Source: Aphelocoma coerulescens
Lineage: Eukaryota > Chordata > Aves > Passeriformes > Corvidae
Reading direction: 5' to 3'
DNA: 64,000 nt
NCBI RefSeq assembly: GCF_041296385.1
Contig: NC_091018.1
Location: 3,479,501 to 3,543,500, forward strand
A program made the translations under genes and the position numbers. Each line of letters starts with the position of its first letter. Positions within the stretch are counted from its first letter, which is position 1. Positions 13,988 through 23,889 of this stretch are shown in pieces. The notes under the pieces were generated by a model. The model made no database searches. It was not told the DNA's origin and saw only the letters and a program-made list of their open reading frames with translations.

Positions 13988-15579
13988 CCATGTTGGTGAC
14001 ACCTCCTCCAATATTATTGATTACAAACCACAGACAGTCTTGGACTGACTTGCTGATGCTCTTAGCACTCTTTGCTGATGTTCTTGAGAGCAGAAACTGC
14101 AGCTTACTTGTACAGTGAGATAATATAGAAATCACAGTTATATCTTCTCAAAAATACACAATCCAGTTTAATTTAGATAGAAAAAATAGCTCTTTTACTT
14201 TGCATTTCCTAGCTGCTCAAAGCTGTAAGTCTCATACTGCCAATATGAAAATCCATTTTTAAAAAGAGGGAAAATATTTATGGAGAATAAATTAGCTCAG
14301 GAAAAGAAAAAAGAGGGTTACAATTTATTTACAACTTTATATTGTTTTATACAAATTTAATTTTAAAGTGATTTTTAAAGTACATACAGTACACAGTCAG
14401 TGAAGGCATGGAATTTTCTCTACTTGTGTAGTCTAAATTATGGCATAAAATTAGCAAAGACAGAAAAAAGTCGAGTTTTCATCTTGAAATTATTGTCCCA
14501 ACTGAGTGTTTTTAGAAAAAAACACAGAATGAAGATTAAAGGTCCCTGGAGATGTGTTTAAGTTATGGCTGAGCCCCAGGGCTGCTGTACAAACAGCATC
14601 CTACCAGAACCTCATGTATACCTTGTAAGCTATATGCACCTCTTAAACTGAGGTAGAATAAGAAAATTTACAGCGTTTTTCACATTTCTGCATGTGGGAA
14701 AATCATTACTTAGAGGCCTTTATATCCTTTTGGTGTTTCCTGGTGTGGAGGAATCATTAAGGTTTAGGACCTTCCTCCACAGAAGGTATGGGATAATCTT
14801 CCTGAACATTTGTGCTGACACAGCAGTTACTAATTAAAAACCCCAACAAATAAACCCCCTGTATTTTTCTGCATTGAGACTACTGGCATTTAATAGTCTA
14901 ATTATTAACATTATAATACATTCTGAACTTTGGAGTGCTCCTGCTTCCCTCAGGCAGAGAAATCATCCTGTGGCTTTGCATCCTCCTTTTTTCTGAGGTA
15001 TCTGTGCAATTTCTTGATTTTTATTTCGTTTACAAAGACATTGATTGCAGAACGTGTGACTAAAAATAGACATTTCTGAGAACACTTCTGTCAAAACATT
15101 GTGAGAAAGCTGCTACCCAGATAAATCAGTTACTTATACTGACTTTCCCTTCCAAAACTTTCCCTCTTTGCATGTTTAGCTGAAAGACTCAGGAGTGAAA
15201 TGGTTTTTATTCAAATAACACAGAGCAAGGCTGGCAGCTCCACAGGCCTTTCCAAGCCACCCAGCTCATGCAGGAAAAAACCCTGTGAAGATTAAACATC
15301 TCTAAGGTAAAATCCAAAGCAGCAATTTTTCATCACATTTCAGGACATTGGTCCCTAAATAGATTAATTATGGAGATTAATAATTTTAGCTTTGTAGGTT
15401 AAATTCAGTAAATAGCTGCAGTCAAAATCCTTATTCTTTAGTTAAAACATGGAGTAATTTAGGATTTAAAGAGGGTTAATTATCAAAGGAATGGTGGATA
15501 TTTCATTATTTAGTAAAGACGTTTTGGGTTGTTTGTTTCTGTCAGCAGAAAAAATAAAATCTGGTTTTCTTTGTCTCAA
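13988..15579. other. Unique AT-rich sequence, nothing recognised
   Basis: No open frame worth noting, no mobile element and no RNA gene could be supported. A weak direct repeat (TTGCTGATGCTCTT / TTGCTGATGTTCTT) lies near 14050-14090. Confidence 0.6.
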
Positions 15580-15621
15580 ATATATATATATATATATATA
15601 TACAGGTATACATATATATAA
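15580..15621. repeat. (TA)n microsatellite
   Basis: An uninterrupted TA tract (about 15580-15602) is followed by CAGGTATACA and a second short TA tract, then a T run. It is likely polymorphic in length. Confidence 0.9.
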
Positions 15622-17283
15622 TTTTTTTTTCCTTTCTGCTCTGTCTGCAAACTAAGAAAAATTTTATTTTCCTGACTTTACTCTGGAGTTAAGAGGCTTG
15701 TTGTGTTCCCACAGCTGTTCCCTGAACCATTGCCTTTGGCTGACAGTCCCAAATACCGGCCCCAGCTCTCACAGAGATTTTTTTGCAGCGTAGACATCGC
15801 TCATTGGAAATTGGATGATACCATCAAACCAACTCCAGGCCATCAGAAAGGATTTATCAGGCCTAATCACAGGCTCCTTTATGTGGCCATATCTCCTGTT
15901 TCAGTGCTCCCCAACAAGGGAACGGCTCCATCAGTCTGGTCGATACCACAATCCCCTGTAAGGAAATACAGCTGCAGAAAAGAGTCTCTCTGTGTTTAGC
16001 AGGTGTTTATTTTCCCCTCTGTGACAGGAGCTCATTAGTAGCTCTGGAGTCAATGAAATTAGAGCACTGTCAGTCCAGCAGAGCTAAATGGGGTTTGTAT
16101 GCAGTGCTGGGACACTAAAAGTCTTTATCCTACAGAGCTCCTTCAAAGCCACAACTTCAGCCCCCCAGCAGAGCTGTTGCATTTGTTTGAGATGTTATCC
16201 CGTAGATTCAAGGGGTATATTAGAAAAATATTTTATATAAAAGTGATGTTAGTGATGCCTGAAAGTTGGCAAAAACAACATAGTGTTTCTTAATGCCTAT
16301 TAAGAACTGAGGAGTAAGTTTGGTTTATGTTTGTAGCTTAACAGTCAGGAAAAAAATTGTTTGAGGATAAGGGTGACATCACTCACGTTGTTGGATAGAT
16401 CTCCTCATCTCTGTTACTAATTCCTGTTTAAATTGTTTCTAAGTCTGCTAAGATGTTCTTTCTGCAAAAGACTTTGGAACTATATGTTATACCAGGCTGT
16501 TTAAGGTAAAAGAATATTTACCAGTTCTAAATATGTTTTTTCATTCTTTATTCTCACAGTGAAGAGGTAAAGCACAGCAAGTGCTCATCGTTTTCATGCT
16601 ATATCTGTAATTAAATTTTGAAGGTCATCACTAAAACATGGTTAAATTGCTATTTCCATCGAGTGCTGTGCCAGAATTTTGGCTGTGGCTGCAACTCGAG
16701 GCTCAGCTTCTGTGTGCGTTGTGCAGTGGCAAGCAGAAAATTAAGGTTGGAATGGAATTGAGAGCTCTGCTAAAACTTCCTTTGACTTTCAAAAGAGCAG
16801 TATCAGAACTCTACCACACTCTGTGTATGATTAGGAACTGCAGTGTCACTGCTAAAGGATAAACTGTTAGACAAAATTCATCAGTTGCACTCGATTACGT
16901 GCGTCAGGAAGCTAAAAAAGGCTCCCAAATAGAACGTGTAATTTAGCTATGAATGACAGCCTGTATGCCCCAATACAGCTCAGTATCTGGCTGGAATGAT
17001 TACTTAATGTGACTTTGTGCTCTGTTCTGAAAGATCCCCTGGACAGAATTTGCAAATATTTTAAGAAGCTGCTATTGCCAGTGTCAGTACTGAGCAGTGC
17101 TGCAGATTGGGTTTGGAATGATTTCAATTCCACATCCTAACACGTTCCTTCAGTGGCTCCCATTTTGGATCAACTTGGAAATAAAGGTGGAATATTTCCT
17201 ACCTGCTGCCTTCAGCTCCTTCATTCTGGCCTCTGCTATTCCAGTTGCCTCTCTTTCCATGAGAGGGAAAGTGGTAGCAGAGG
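15622..17283. other. Unique sequence, no gene recognised
   Basis: The longest open frame is 98 aa on the plus strand (15703-15999) and has no recognisable domain. No repeat or RNA gene could be supported. Confidence 0.6.
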
Positions 17284-17338
17284 ATCATAGAATCACAGCA
17301 GAGTTTGGGTTGGAAGGGACCTTAAAGATCGTCTTGAT
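17284..17338 (-). mobile_element. CR1 LINE 3'-end fragment
   Basis: Read on the plus strand this is the complement of a CR1 3' end: TCATAGAATCACAG, then TTTGGGTTGGAAGGGACCTT and AAAGATCGTCTT. On the element strand that gives the usual avian CR1 finish (AAGGTCCCTTCCAACCCAAA, then a CTATGA tail). Only the last 55 or so bases of the element remain, so it is heavily 5'-truncated, as most bird CR1 copies are. No coding sequence is present. Confidence 0.85.
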
Positions 17339-17866
17339 TGGATTGAAAAAAAAACAGAACAAAGTGCATTCACTACATGCTCAAATTCATGTAATTGTGT
17401 AAATTGGCACAAAGTGAGGAGAGTTTGCAAAGGGCAGAAAGGGAGTCCCTGATAAAAAGCAGGAGGAAAGAGACTAAGAGAATAAAACCAAGCCTATTTT
17501 GTGTATTTTGCTTTTCCAGATGCATATGCAATGTAATTGTCTGTTCCCACATGATATGAATTATTCACTTCTATTATTGTGCCAGACCTGTGGGAACAGA
17601 CTCATCTACCATTGGTGCAGACATTGTTACCAACCTACACGTTCTGCTTGACTTAGCCAGAATCTGCAGCTGAGTTTGATTCAGCAGTTCCTCTGTCAGA
17701 GCTACTAATAAACCTATAGACCATCACTGTATTAAAACAATTCCTGGTTTTGGTGGGCTGCTTCAAAGTGAATCCTGGAAAATCTGACTGTATATATTTA
17801 CAGAGAAAGAAAGTGGAAAAAGAAAGAAATCTTCCAAAAATCAAAGGAAGTAATTAGCAGTACAGC
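17339..17866. other. Unique spacer between two CR1 fragments
   Basis: AT-rich unique sequence separating two same-orientation CR1 tails. No gene or repeat was recognised in it. Confidence 0.6.
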
Positions 17867-18141
17867 ATGGAGTCACAGAATGGTTTGGGCTGGAAGGACC
17901 CTAAAGCCCATCCAGAGCCACCCCTGCCATGGGCAGGGACACCTTCCACTGTCCCAGGGTGCTCCAAGCCCTGTCCAGCCTGGCCTTGGACACTGCCAGG
18001 GATCCAGGGGCAGCCACAGCTGCTCTGGCAGCTTCTGCTCATCACCCTCCCGGGGAAGAATTTCCTGCTGACATCTCATCTAGACCTGCTCTGTGCCAGT
18101 GTGAAGCCATCCCCCTTGTCCTGTCACTGGCGCTCGTGATG
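17867..18141 (-). mobile_element. CR1 LINE 3'-untranslated fragment
   Basis: Plus-strand text runs GTCACAGAATGGTTTGGGCT, GGAAGGACC, CCATGGGCAGGGACACCTTC, then CTTGGACACTGCCAGGGATC and CCCTTGTCCTGTCAC. This is the reverse complement of the CR1 3' region common in songbirds. About 275 bases remain and the 5' part is missing. The 85-90 aa open frames on both strands here are a by-product of its GC-rich sequence and do not encode reverse transcriptase. Confidence 0.93.
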
Positions 18142-19690
18142 AACGATAGCGTGGTGGCTGGCCCAGTGATGCTATCATAATGAGTTATTTACTGTGCATA
18201 TAAATCAACGTCATTCCAGGAAGAATTAGCATCAAGTAGAAAGCAGTGACCTTTCAGGCCTTGTTTTATACTTCTAAGAAAATTATGTTTCTTTGTATTG
18301 TGTTCATTTCCTTTTTGAAAGTGAAAAGCCTCCTGCTGTTGTGGAGGTGAATCAGTACTGTACCATTTTTGTTAAGAAAAAAATAACCTAATTAGTTTAT
18401 TTTTATGTAAAAAATCTGTGAAGATACTAGTAGATTTCTTTGTGGGCAGCAACAATCTTTTAGCTGAAGTGCTATTGCAAATATTCACTTTTCTAGAAAT
18501 GAGAATATACTTGCACACTCACTGTTAGCAAACCAGCACACAGAGCAAACAGTTAAAACCAAAAACACAACAAAGAGCACAGAGTAAAAAAAAAGCTTTA
18601 GAAAAAAACTGTAATTTCTTCAGACTGCAGCATAAAATTTGTTTAAAAGCATTTAAAATGGTGGTACTACTTTTTTTAGATTAGGTGGAGAATGGTCTGC
18701 GTGTGTGTGATGCATGTGAGGCAATTTTTGGAATAACGGGTGCTTTTTTACTTGCAGAAATAGAATTAAAAATGATAAATATTTTTAAATAGGTGATAAA
18801 ACCATACTACTAAAAGCAATTTTAATTTCCTGGGAAGCCTCTACCTCTTTTGTAAACGTTAATCAATTCAGTTTGTCTTTGAACTCTGTGAACTAAAAGG
18901 TTTACAAAGGTATTGTGTGGAAATTGTAATGTCAGAGATGTTTAATGTTGGGACTTTCCCTTGTTTGTATCCTAAGATAAAGTGACTAATATCAGAGCTT
19001 GGAGATGTGGGAGTGGAGGGCTGGGGAAGGGAGGTGAGAAAATGAATAGTTTTGGATTTTAGGATGAGGAGCAGCAGCTGATGGTACTTTACCTCCTAAT
19101 CTCGTGCTGCTGGGCAGGACACCGAGCTCCAGTGTGTGAGCAGTTGTACTTCATGCTCTGCACCTGTGCACTGTGGTGGTAGCCTGGCTCAAAACCATCT
19201 CTACACATCCCAAAAAAGTGCCAGGTCAGCCTGGGAGTCAGCAGCTCACAGCAGGATACAGAACCAGGTACTGTCTGGAAGCAGAGTCAGATATATTCCA
19301 ATTAAATACATGTATAATAACTTAGGGTTTAGAAGAAGGGAATTAGCGAGTCCTTAGCGTGCACGTAGACATCCTTTTAGTCAAGACACCTTCTGTGAAT
19401 TAGCATAAGAATTACGCAGATAAGCTCTTTATCTCACTTCTGTGTAGTTCTTTGAAGTCCTTAGAAGTTTAGGAATTTAGCTAAAGGAAACTGAATAAGC
19501 AAGCAGCATTTCATTTGTACAAGAGATTAACTTTGCTTAAATACAGGTCTGGCTTCACATTGCTATCTAGTGACAATCATTCTTCTGTATGCCCATGTAA
19601 AATTAATTTTATATCTAAGATGAGTTTTACAATTCAGTGTGTTGCTGTGAATTGAATTCAAATTAATTTCTTAAGGAATAAGGGTATTGT
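18142..19690. other. Unique AT-rich sequence, nothing recognised
   Basis: No open frame longer than 73 aa and no recognisable element. The right-hand end grades into the possible retroviral internal sequence that precedes the LTR at 20062. Confidence 0.55.
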
Positions 19691-20061
19691 CATGATGACT
19701 CTGGAATGGTGTTCTTGTTCGTGGGGCTCCCAGAGACAAGAAAATAAAAGATTGCAGCAGACAAACTTTAGATGTACTTACTTACAATTAGGTCTGGAGA
19801 CAGGGAGGGCAGTCAGAGATACCAACCAAGAAAGGAGTGTGGAAACCTAAATTCCACAAGAATTCCAAAAGATCTCAGTCCCAACAGGAGAATGTTGCCA
19901 CTGTTCCCGTGTCTCTTAAGGTCTTTTTGCCTGTGCCAGAAGGGTTCAGCAAAACCTTCATAAAGGGAAGAGTTGGCTGGGAATGGGAAGAATAGGAAGA
20001 AGAATGTCCTGGTTTGGGGTGGGGAAGAGTTGGCTGGGAATGGGAAGAATAGGAAGAAGAA
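19691..20061 (+). mobile_element. Possible internal ERV remnant with polypurine tract
   Basis: The bases just upstream of the LTR at 20062 are strongly purine-rich (GGGAAGAATAGGAAGAAGAA, 20042-20061), as expected for the polypurine tract that primes plus-strand DNA in front of a 3' LTR. If so, the preceding few hundred bases are the tail of the internal region. No gag, pol or env similarity is visible in them, and no 5' LTR is seen upstream. The purine tract could also be chance, with the LTR a solo copy. Confidence 0.35.
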
Positions 20062-20081
20062 TGTCCTGGTTTGGGGTGGGG
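19971..20081. repeat. 57-bp tandem duplication spanning the LTR left edge
   Basis: A unit starting AGTTGGCTGGGAATGGGAAG is present twice in a row, at 19971 and at 20028, and the two copies are identical over their visible length. Each unit contains the purine tract plus the first 20 or so bases of the LTR (TGTCCTGGTTTGGGGTGGGG). The first copy therefore carries a small false LTR start at 20005 and the second leads into the complete LTR at 20062. Confidence 0.93.
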
Positions 20082-20621
20082 TAGAGTCAGTCTCATCTCA
20101 GCAGCTGGCATGGCTGTGTTTTGGGTTCAGTAGGAGGCTGATGTCAGTAACACTCTGATGTTTTGGTTGTTGTTGTGTTTATCCTAAATCAAGAATTTTT
20201 CTGTGTCTCATGTTCTGCCAGTGAGGAGCTGCACAGAAAATGTTGTGAGGGAGCACAGCTGGGACAGGTGACCCAACCTGGCCAAAGGGATATTCCCCAC
20301 CATAAAACCACTGCCCAGTGTATAAACTGGGGGGCTTACCCAGAAGGGCCACTTGGGGTTTGGGGACAGGTTCTGGCATCTGTCAGGGCATGGGAGCAGT
20401 TGCATTCTGCATCACTTGTTTGTTTTGTTTTTCCTTTTTATTATCCTTATTAATATTTATTATCATTATAATATTTTACTTTGTTTCAATTACTAAACTC
20501 TTCTTATCTCAACCTACAAGTTTTACTTGTGTTGGTCTCCCTCATTCCTCTGGGGTGGAGTGAGGAGGGTAAATGAGGAGCTCTGTGGTGCCCAGTTGCC
20601 ACCTGCCCTTAAACCATGACA
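20062..20621 (+). mobile_element. ERVL-like LTR, complete, 560 bp
   Basis: The element begins TGTCCTGG and ends CCATGACA, so the termini are the inverted pair TGTC...GACA. Inside, in the order expected for an avian ERV LTR, are GCTGGCATGGCTGTGTTTTG, a CTGCCAGTGAGGAG segment, GGCCAAAGGGATATTCC, a TATA box (TATAAACTGGGG at 20321), TGCATCACTTGTTTG, a T/A-rich tract with a degenerate polyadenylation signal (ATTACTAAAC, near 20489), and the conserved CTTATCTCAACC in U5. I recognise this order from a widespread bird LTR family that I believe is ERVL-related. The sub-family is not certain. The sequences just outside (AAGAA left, GAGGT right) do not form a target-site duplication, which fits a 3' LTR of a decayed provirus. 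Confidence 0.9.
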
Positions 20622-22388
20622 GAGGTTACCCAGTGCTCACTCTGAACTTGGCTTTGCCTGTTCTGCAGGCAAAGAATCCATCCCAACAGGTAGCAGGTAA
20701 CTGCCTTAAAAAATCAAAAGCAAAACAAATTTAATACGATCCTGTTCTAGGAACACACATTTTCCACCAAACTAAATTTATCAAAACAGATTATCAAAGT
20801 TTTATAATTAAATTCCTAGCAAATAGGAATTAGCATATATTATATGAGTGCTGTGCGTTAATCAAAGAATATTTAGTGAGGCACCCACCTATGCATGCCC
20901 AGGAATTATAAAGTTAATGAGAGACAGCAGCACATGTAACTGTAACTAATTAAGCAAGACACAAAAAATTCCGTAGATGTTTGACTGAATATGTTAGAAT
21001 TTACTCATTATCATATTTACATGGTGAGTTTATCCCAGTATTTAAGTTTGGCAAAGGAAGATATTTAAAGTTAACTTTCGCTCTGCTATACAGGTATACC
21101 CTCAATGTAGTGCTTTGGTTTTCAAGTCCTGTATTTTAAATTAAAAAAGGTTAAATACCTAAAGGGTTTTGACCCTGGTTAGGCTGAATTAGCCCATGAG
21201 GTTGTATATATTTATTGAAGAAGGAAACCTATAGGCAATAAGTGCTTAAAACCCAGGCATCAATAGGCTGCCACAAGGTAGGTGGACTCAAACGAAGGCT
21301 CAAAGAAGTACCACAGGAACTAAAGTGTGGCAGAAATTAATAGGCTACACTTAGAAATATTTTAAACAAAAGTTCAGTAATTTCATGTAGCTGCTGTGAT
21401 TCTACATTGAGCTTTTTCCACTTGTTTATACATAAACATGTGTACTTAAAACTAATTTAAAGGTGCAAGTAGTGATTCCTCTTTGTAGAGGAATGAACAA
21501 TGATGGTATAAACACCCAAATGTTTTTCTACACCATTCTCCAAGAGAAGTGGTTGTTTTAGAGGTATGTCAAATAAAAATGTCTAATATATCTCTGTAAT
21601 AACAGTCTAGGTTGCAAAGTGTTGTGCACTCACTTAGGTATGAATATGAGGAGTCACCTAAATTCGTACCTCTCACAAATAATGTTTGCTCTCTTTAGAC
21701 TGAGTTGTATTGTACCCTCCAACATGAAATCAGCAATAATGTGTAACTCTAGATTATACAGGGGTTTTTTGTATCATGTGTCGTGTAGACATCAAGAGAA
21801 TGATGTGAAATTATTGACAAGGTGTTTATTTGTTTTAAGATAAGGAAGGGCTGCTATAACTCCATTTTAGAAGATGCATAAAGGAAAGAAAAATAAAATG
21901 TATAGAAAATCATCCATGATTATAAAACACAAATAGAGCAATTTAGATGAGAAACTAGCACTGTTTGTGTCCTTAATTTATTTTCATGATTTTCTATATC
22001 AGAATGTGAAATGCTCTGGCTGGTTTTAATTAAACCTCTAAACTGAGGACTGTTTACTTCTTTTTACAAAAAATATTGTTGATTACAAAGCATATGTTGT
22101 TTATCTAGACTGCAAGCTCTCGCTGTTCAGATGCATTTGAGTTTCCTTTGTATCCACTTGGAGCTTCTGAGGGCTTGTTGGTTGCTTTTTTCCATTAAAA
22201 TGTCTGTGGGAAGTGAAACCTATCAGCTGGAACACATCTTTACTGTTAACCAGCAGAACTCTGGTGAGTGGCAGACTCGTGTGCTGTCACTGAGAAGGAC
22301 TGAATATCACAATTGCTTCATCCACAGAAAAAAAACCTGAGTTTTAGTGTTGTCAAAGATTTGGGGTGTTGAGGCAATTGGCTTTCAG

Positions 22389-22411
22389 CTTTGTTTCCTA
22401 TGGAAACAAAG
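22389..22411. repeat. Perfect inverted repeat, 10-bp arms, 3-bp centre
   Basis: CTTTGTTTCC, then TAT, then GGAAACAAAG. Each arm contains a CTTTGT/ACAAAG core like that bound by SOX/TCF HMG-box proteins, arranged head to head. It could be a dimeric protein-binding site or a short hairpin. The sequence alone does not decide which. Confidence 0.85.
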
Positions 22412-23026
22412 GTTGTGAGATTTCTGCCGTCTTCTCCTTGATAGCATTTCTAATCTGTTGGGCATTTTTAAACTATTTTGACTCAAAGTCACTATGTTTC
22501 CACTGATTGGCTGAACATATGTCTGGATTGGTATCAAAATAGTGCTGTGGAGGAAAAGGCTGCAGTCCGAGCTCAACCTCAGTACAGGATATTACAAAAT
22601 CCACTTGACACAGCCGTTAGGGTTTGCTTTGGGATCCAACTTTAGGGAGTGTTCACTGCTTTTTGGTTTTGTGTTAAATAACAGTGTTTCTCTGTGGAGT
22701 TAAAAAATGAGACTATGAAACAACAAAAAGGTTGTTAGCTTACCTTAGTAGAGCAGAAATTGTGTTCTATTTAGTGTGGTGATGAGCTATTTCAAGTATC
22801 AACTATGGTAGGAATATTGATAATGCATAAACTGCATCAAAAGAGGGGTTTTTTTTTAATGTCACAAGCATTTCAATTTTTTATTTAATCCATTTCCTTT
22901 TCTGTTAGAATCTTTATGATTAAAGGGTTTAATAATTTCTCCTATGGTAGATGTGATTGGGATCTGCTTTGGCCGGCTGGTGGATGTAGGTTTGTATCAA
23001 AAATGCAACCAGGGAATAGATTCATT

Positions 23027-23049
23027 CTTCCACTGTTGAACAGTGGAAG
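23027..23049. repeat. Perfect inverted repeat, 11-bp arms, 1-bp centre
   Basis: CTTCCACTGTT, G, AACAGTGGAAG. The 23 bp are a complete palindrome about a single central base. It is an unusually long exact palindrome for unique sequence and is not part of any repeat I recognise. Confidence 0.85.
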
Positions 23050-23838
23050 GGACTTGCATATCCATTCTGCAAATGCAGGATTGTACCTTCTCTTTCAAAG
23101 AATTAATGCATTTTTTTCTTATTTTCTGATCATATCATGCATATTAGAAAAAAAAAAAAAAAGTGAGGACTTCTCAGGAAAGAAATTACCTTTCTCTGAA
23201 AAATCAAAGACTAAAAGTTGACATTTCAAAGATGTTCCTCTTCCATTAGATCGCACAAAGATGTTACAAAACATCAGTAGAAGAGAGATCTAGGAAAGAG
23301 GTTGGAAGTGATTAGGCTGGTAATTAAAGTGTGTTTTATTTGGGGAAGAGGTCATTTGCAAGCTCTGCTCTTCTGTCTTTCTGTCCTCTGGGTGGTGCCC
23401 TGACAATGGATTACAAAAGCAAGTCCACAGCTGGAGTTTGAATTTTTAATAAACTGGGGAGAGGAGCTCTGAGATGCAAGAGATTGAACTTGAGGGTTCT
23501 GATTCTAAAGATCTTGTTCATGTTGTAAGATTACAACATTTTATGCATCAAGGCCCTGCTGGTCAGATCTTCCACTGCTGAGGGTCATCACAAGGAACTT
23601 GGACTTGAGCATGCCACAGCTTGAGCACATTCATTGTTATTACTGTTATCACTATTTTAAAGTATTGGCAGCAGTTATGTGTTAATATTCAATTTTTAAA
23701 TCTGAATCTTAATTACACTGTTTTATCAAGAGGAGAGTCAGGGAGGATGAGGAAGGCAAGACTTAATAGGAAGTTTTAAGTTATACTTTACTGACTGTCA
23801 CTGCTTTTGGTTTGGGTTTTTTTTTTTCTTCTTTTTTT

Positions 23839-23889
23839 AGAGATCAGGTCTCTAAATCTGATTTTACAAACCTGTCTGATTTGTAAAAT
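23839..23889. repeat. Two adjacent hairpins
   Basis: A small hairpin (AGAGA, loop TCAGG, TCTCT at 23839-23853) is followed seven bases later by a perfect 10-bp stem (ATTTTACAAA at 23861-23870, nine-base loop, TTTGTAAAAT at 23880-23889). A long T-rich tract lies immediately upstream. No tRNA or known structured RNA fits. Confidence 0.8.

Noticed and set aside
17867..18180. Several 60-90 aa frames on both strands
   Set aside because: They lie within the CR1 3' region, which is non-coding in the element.
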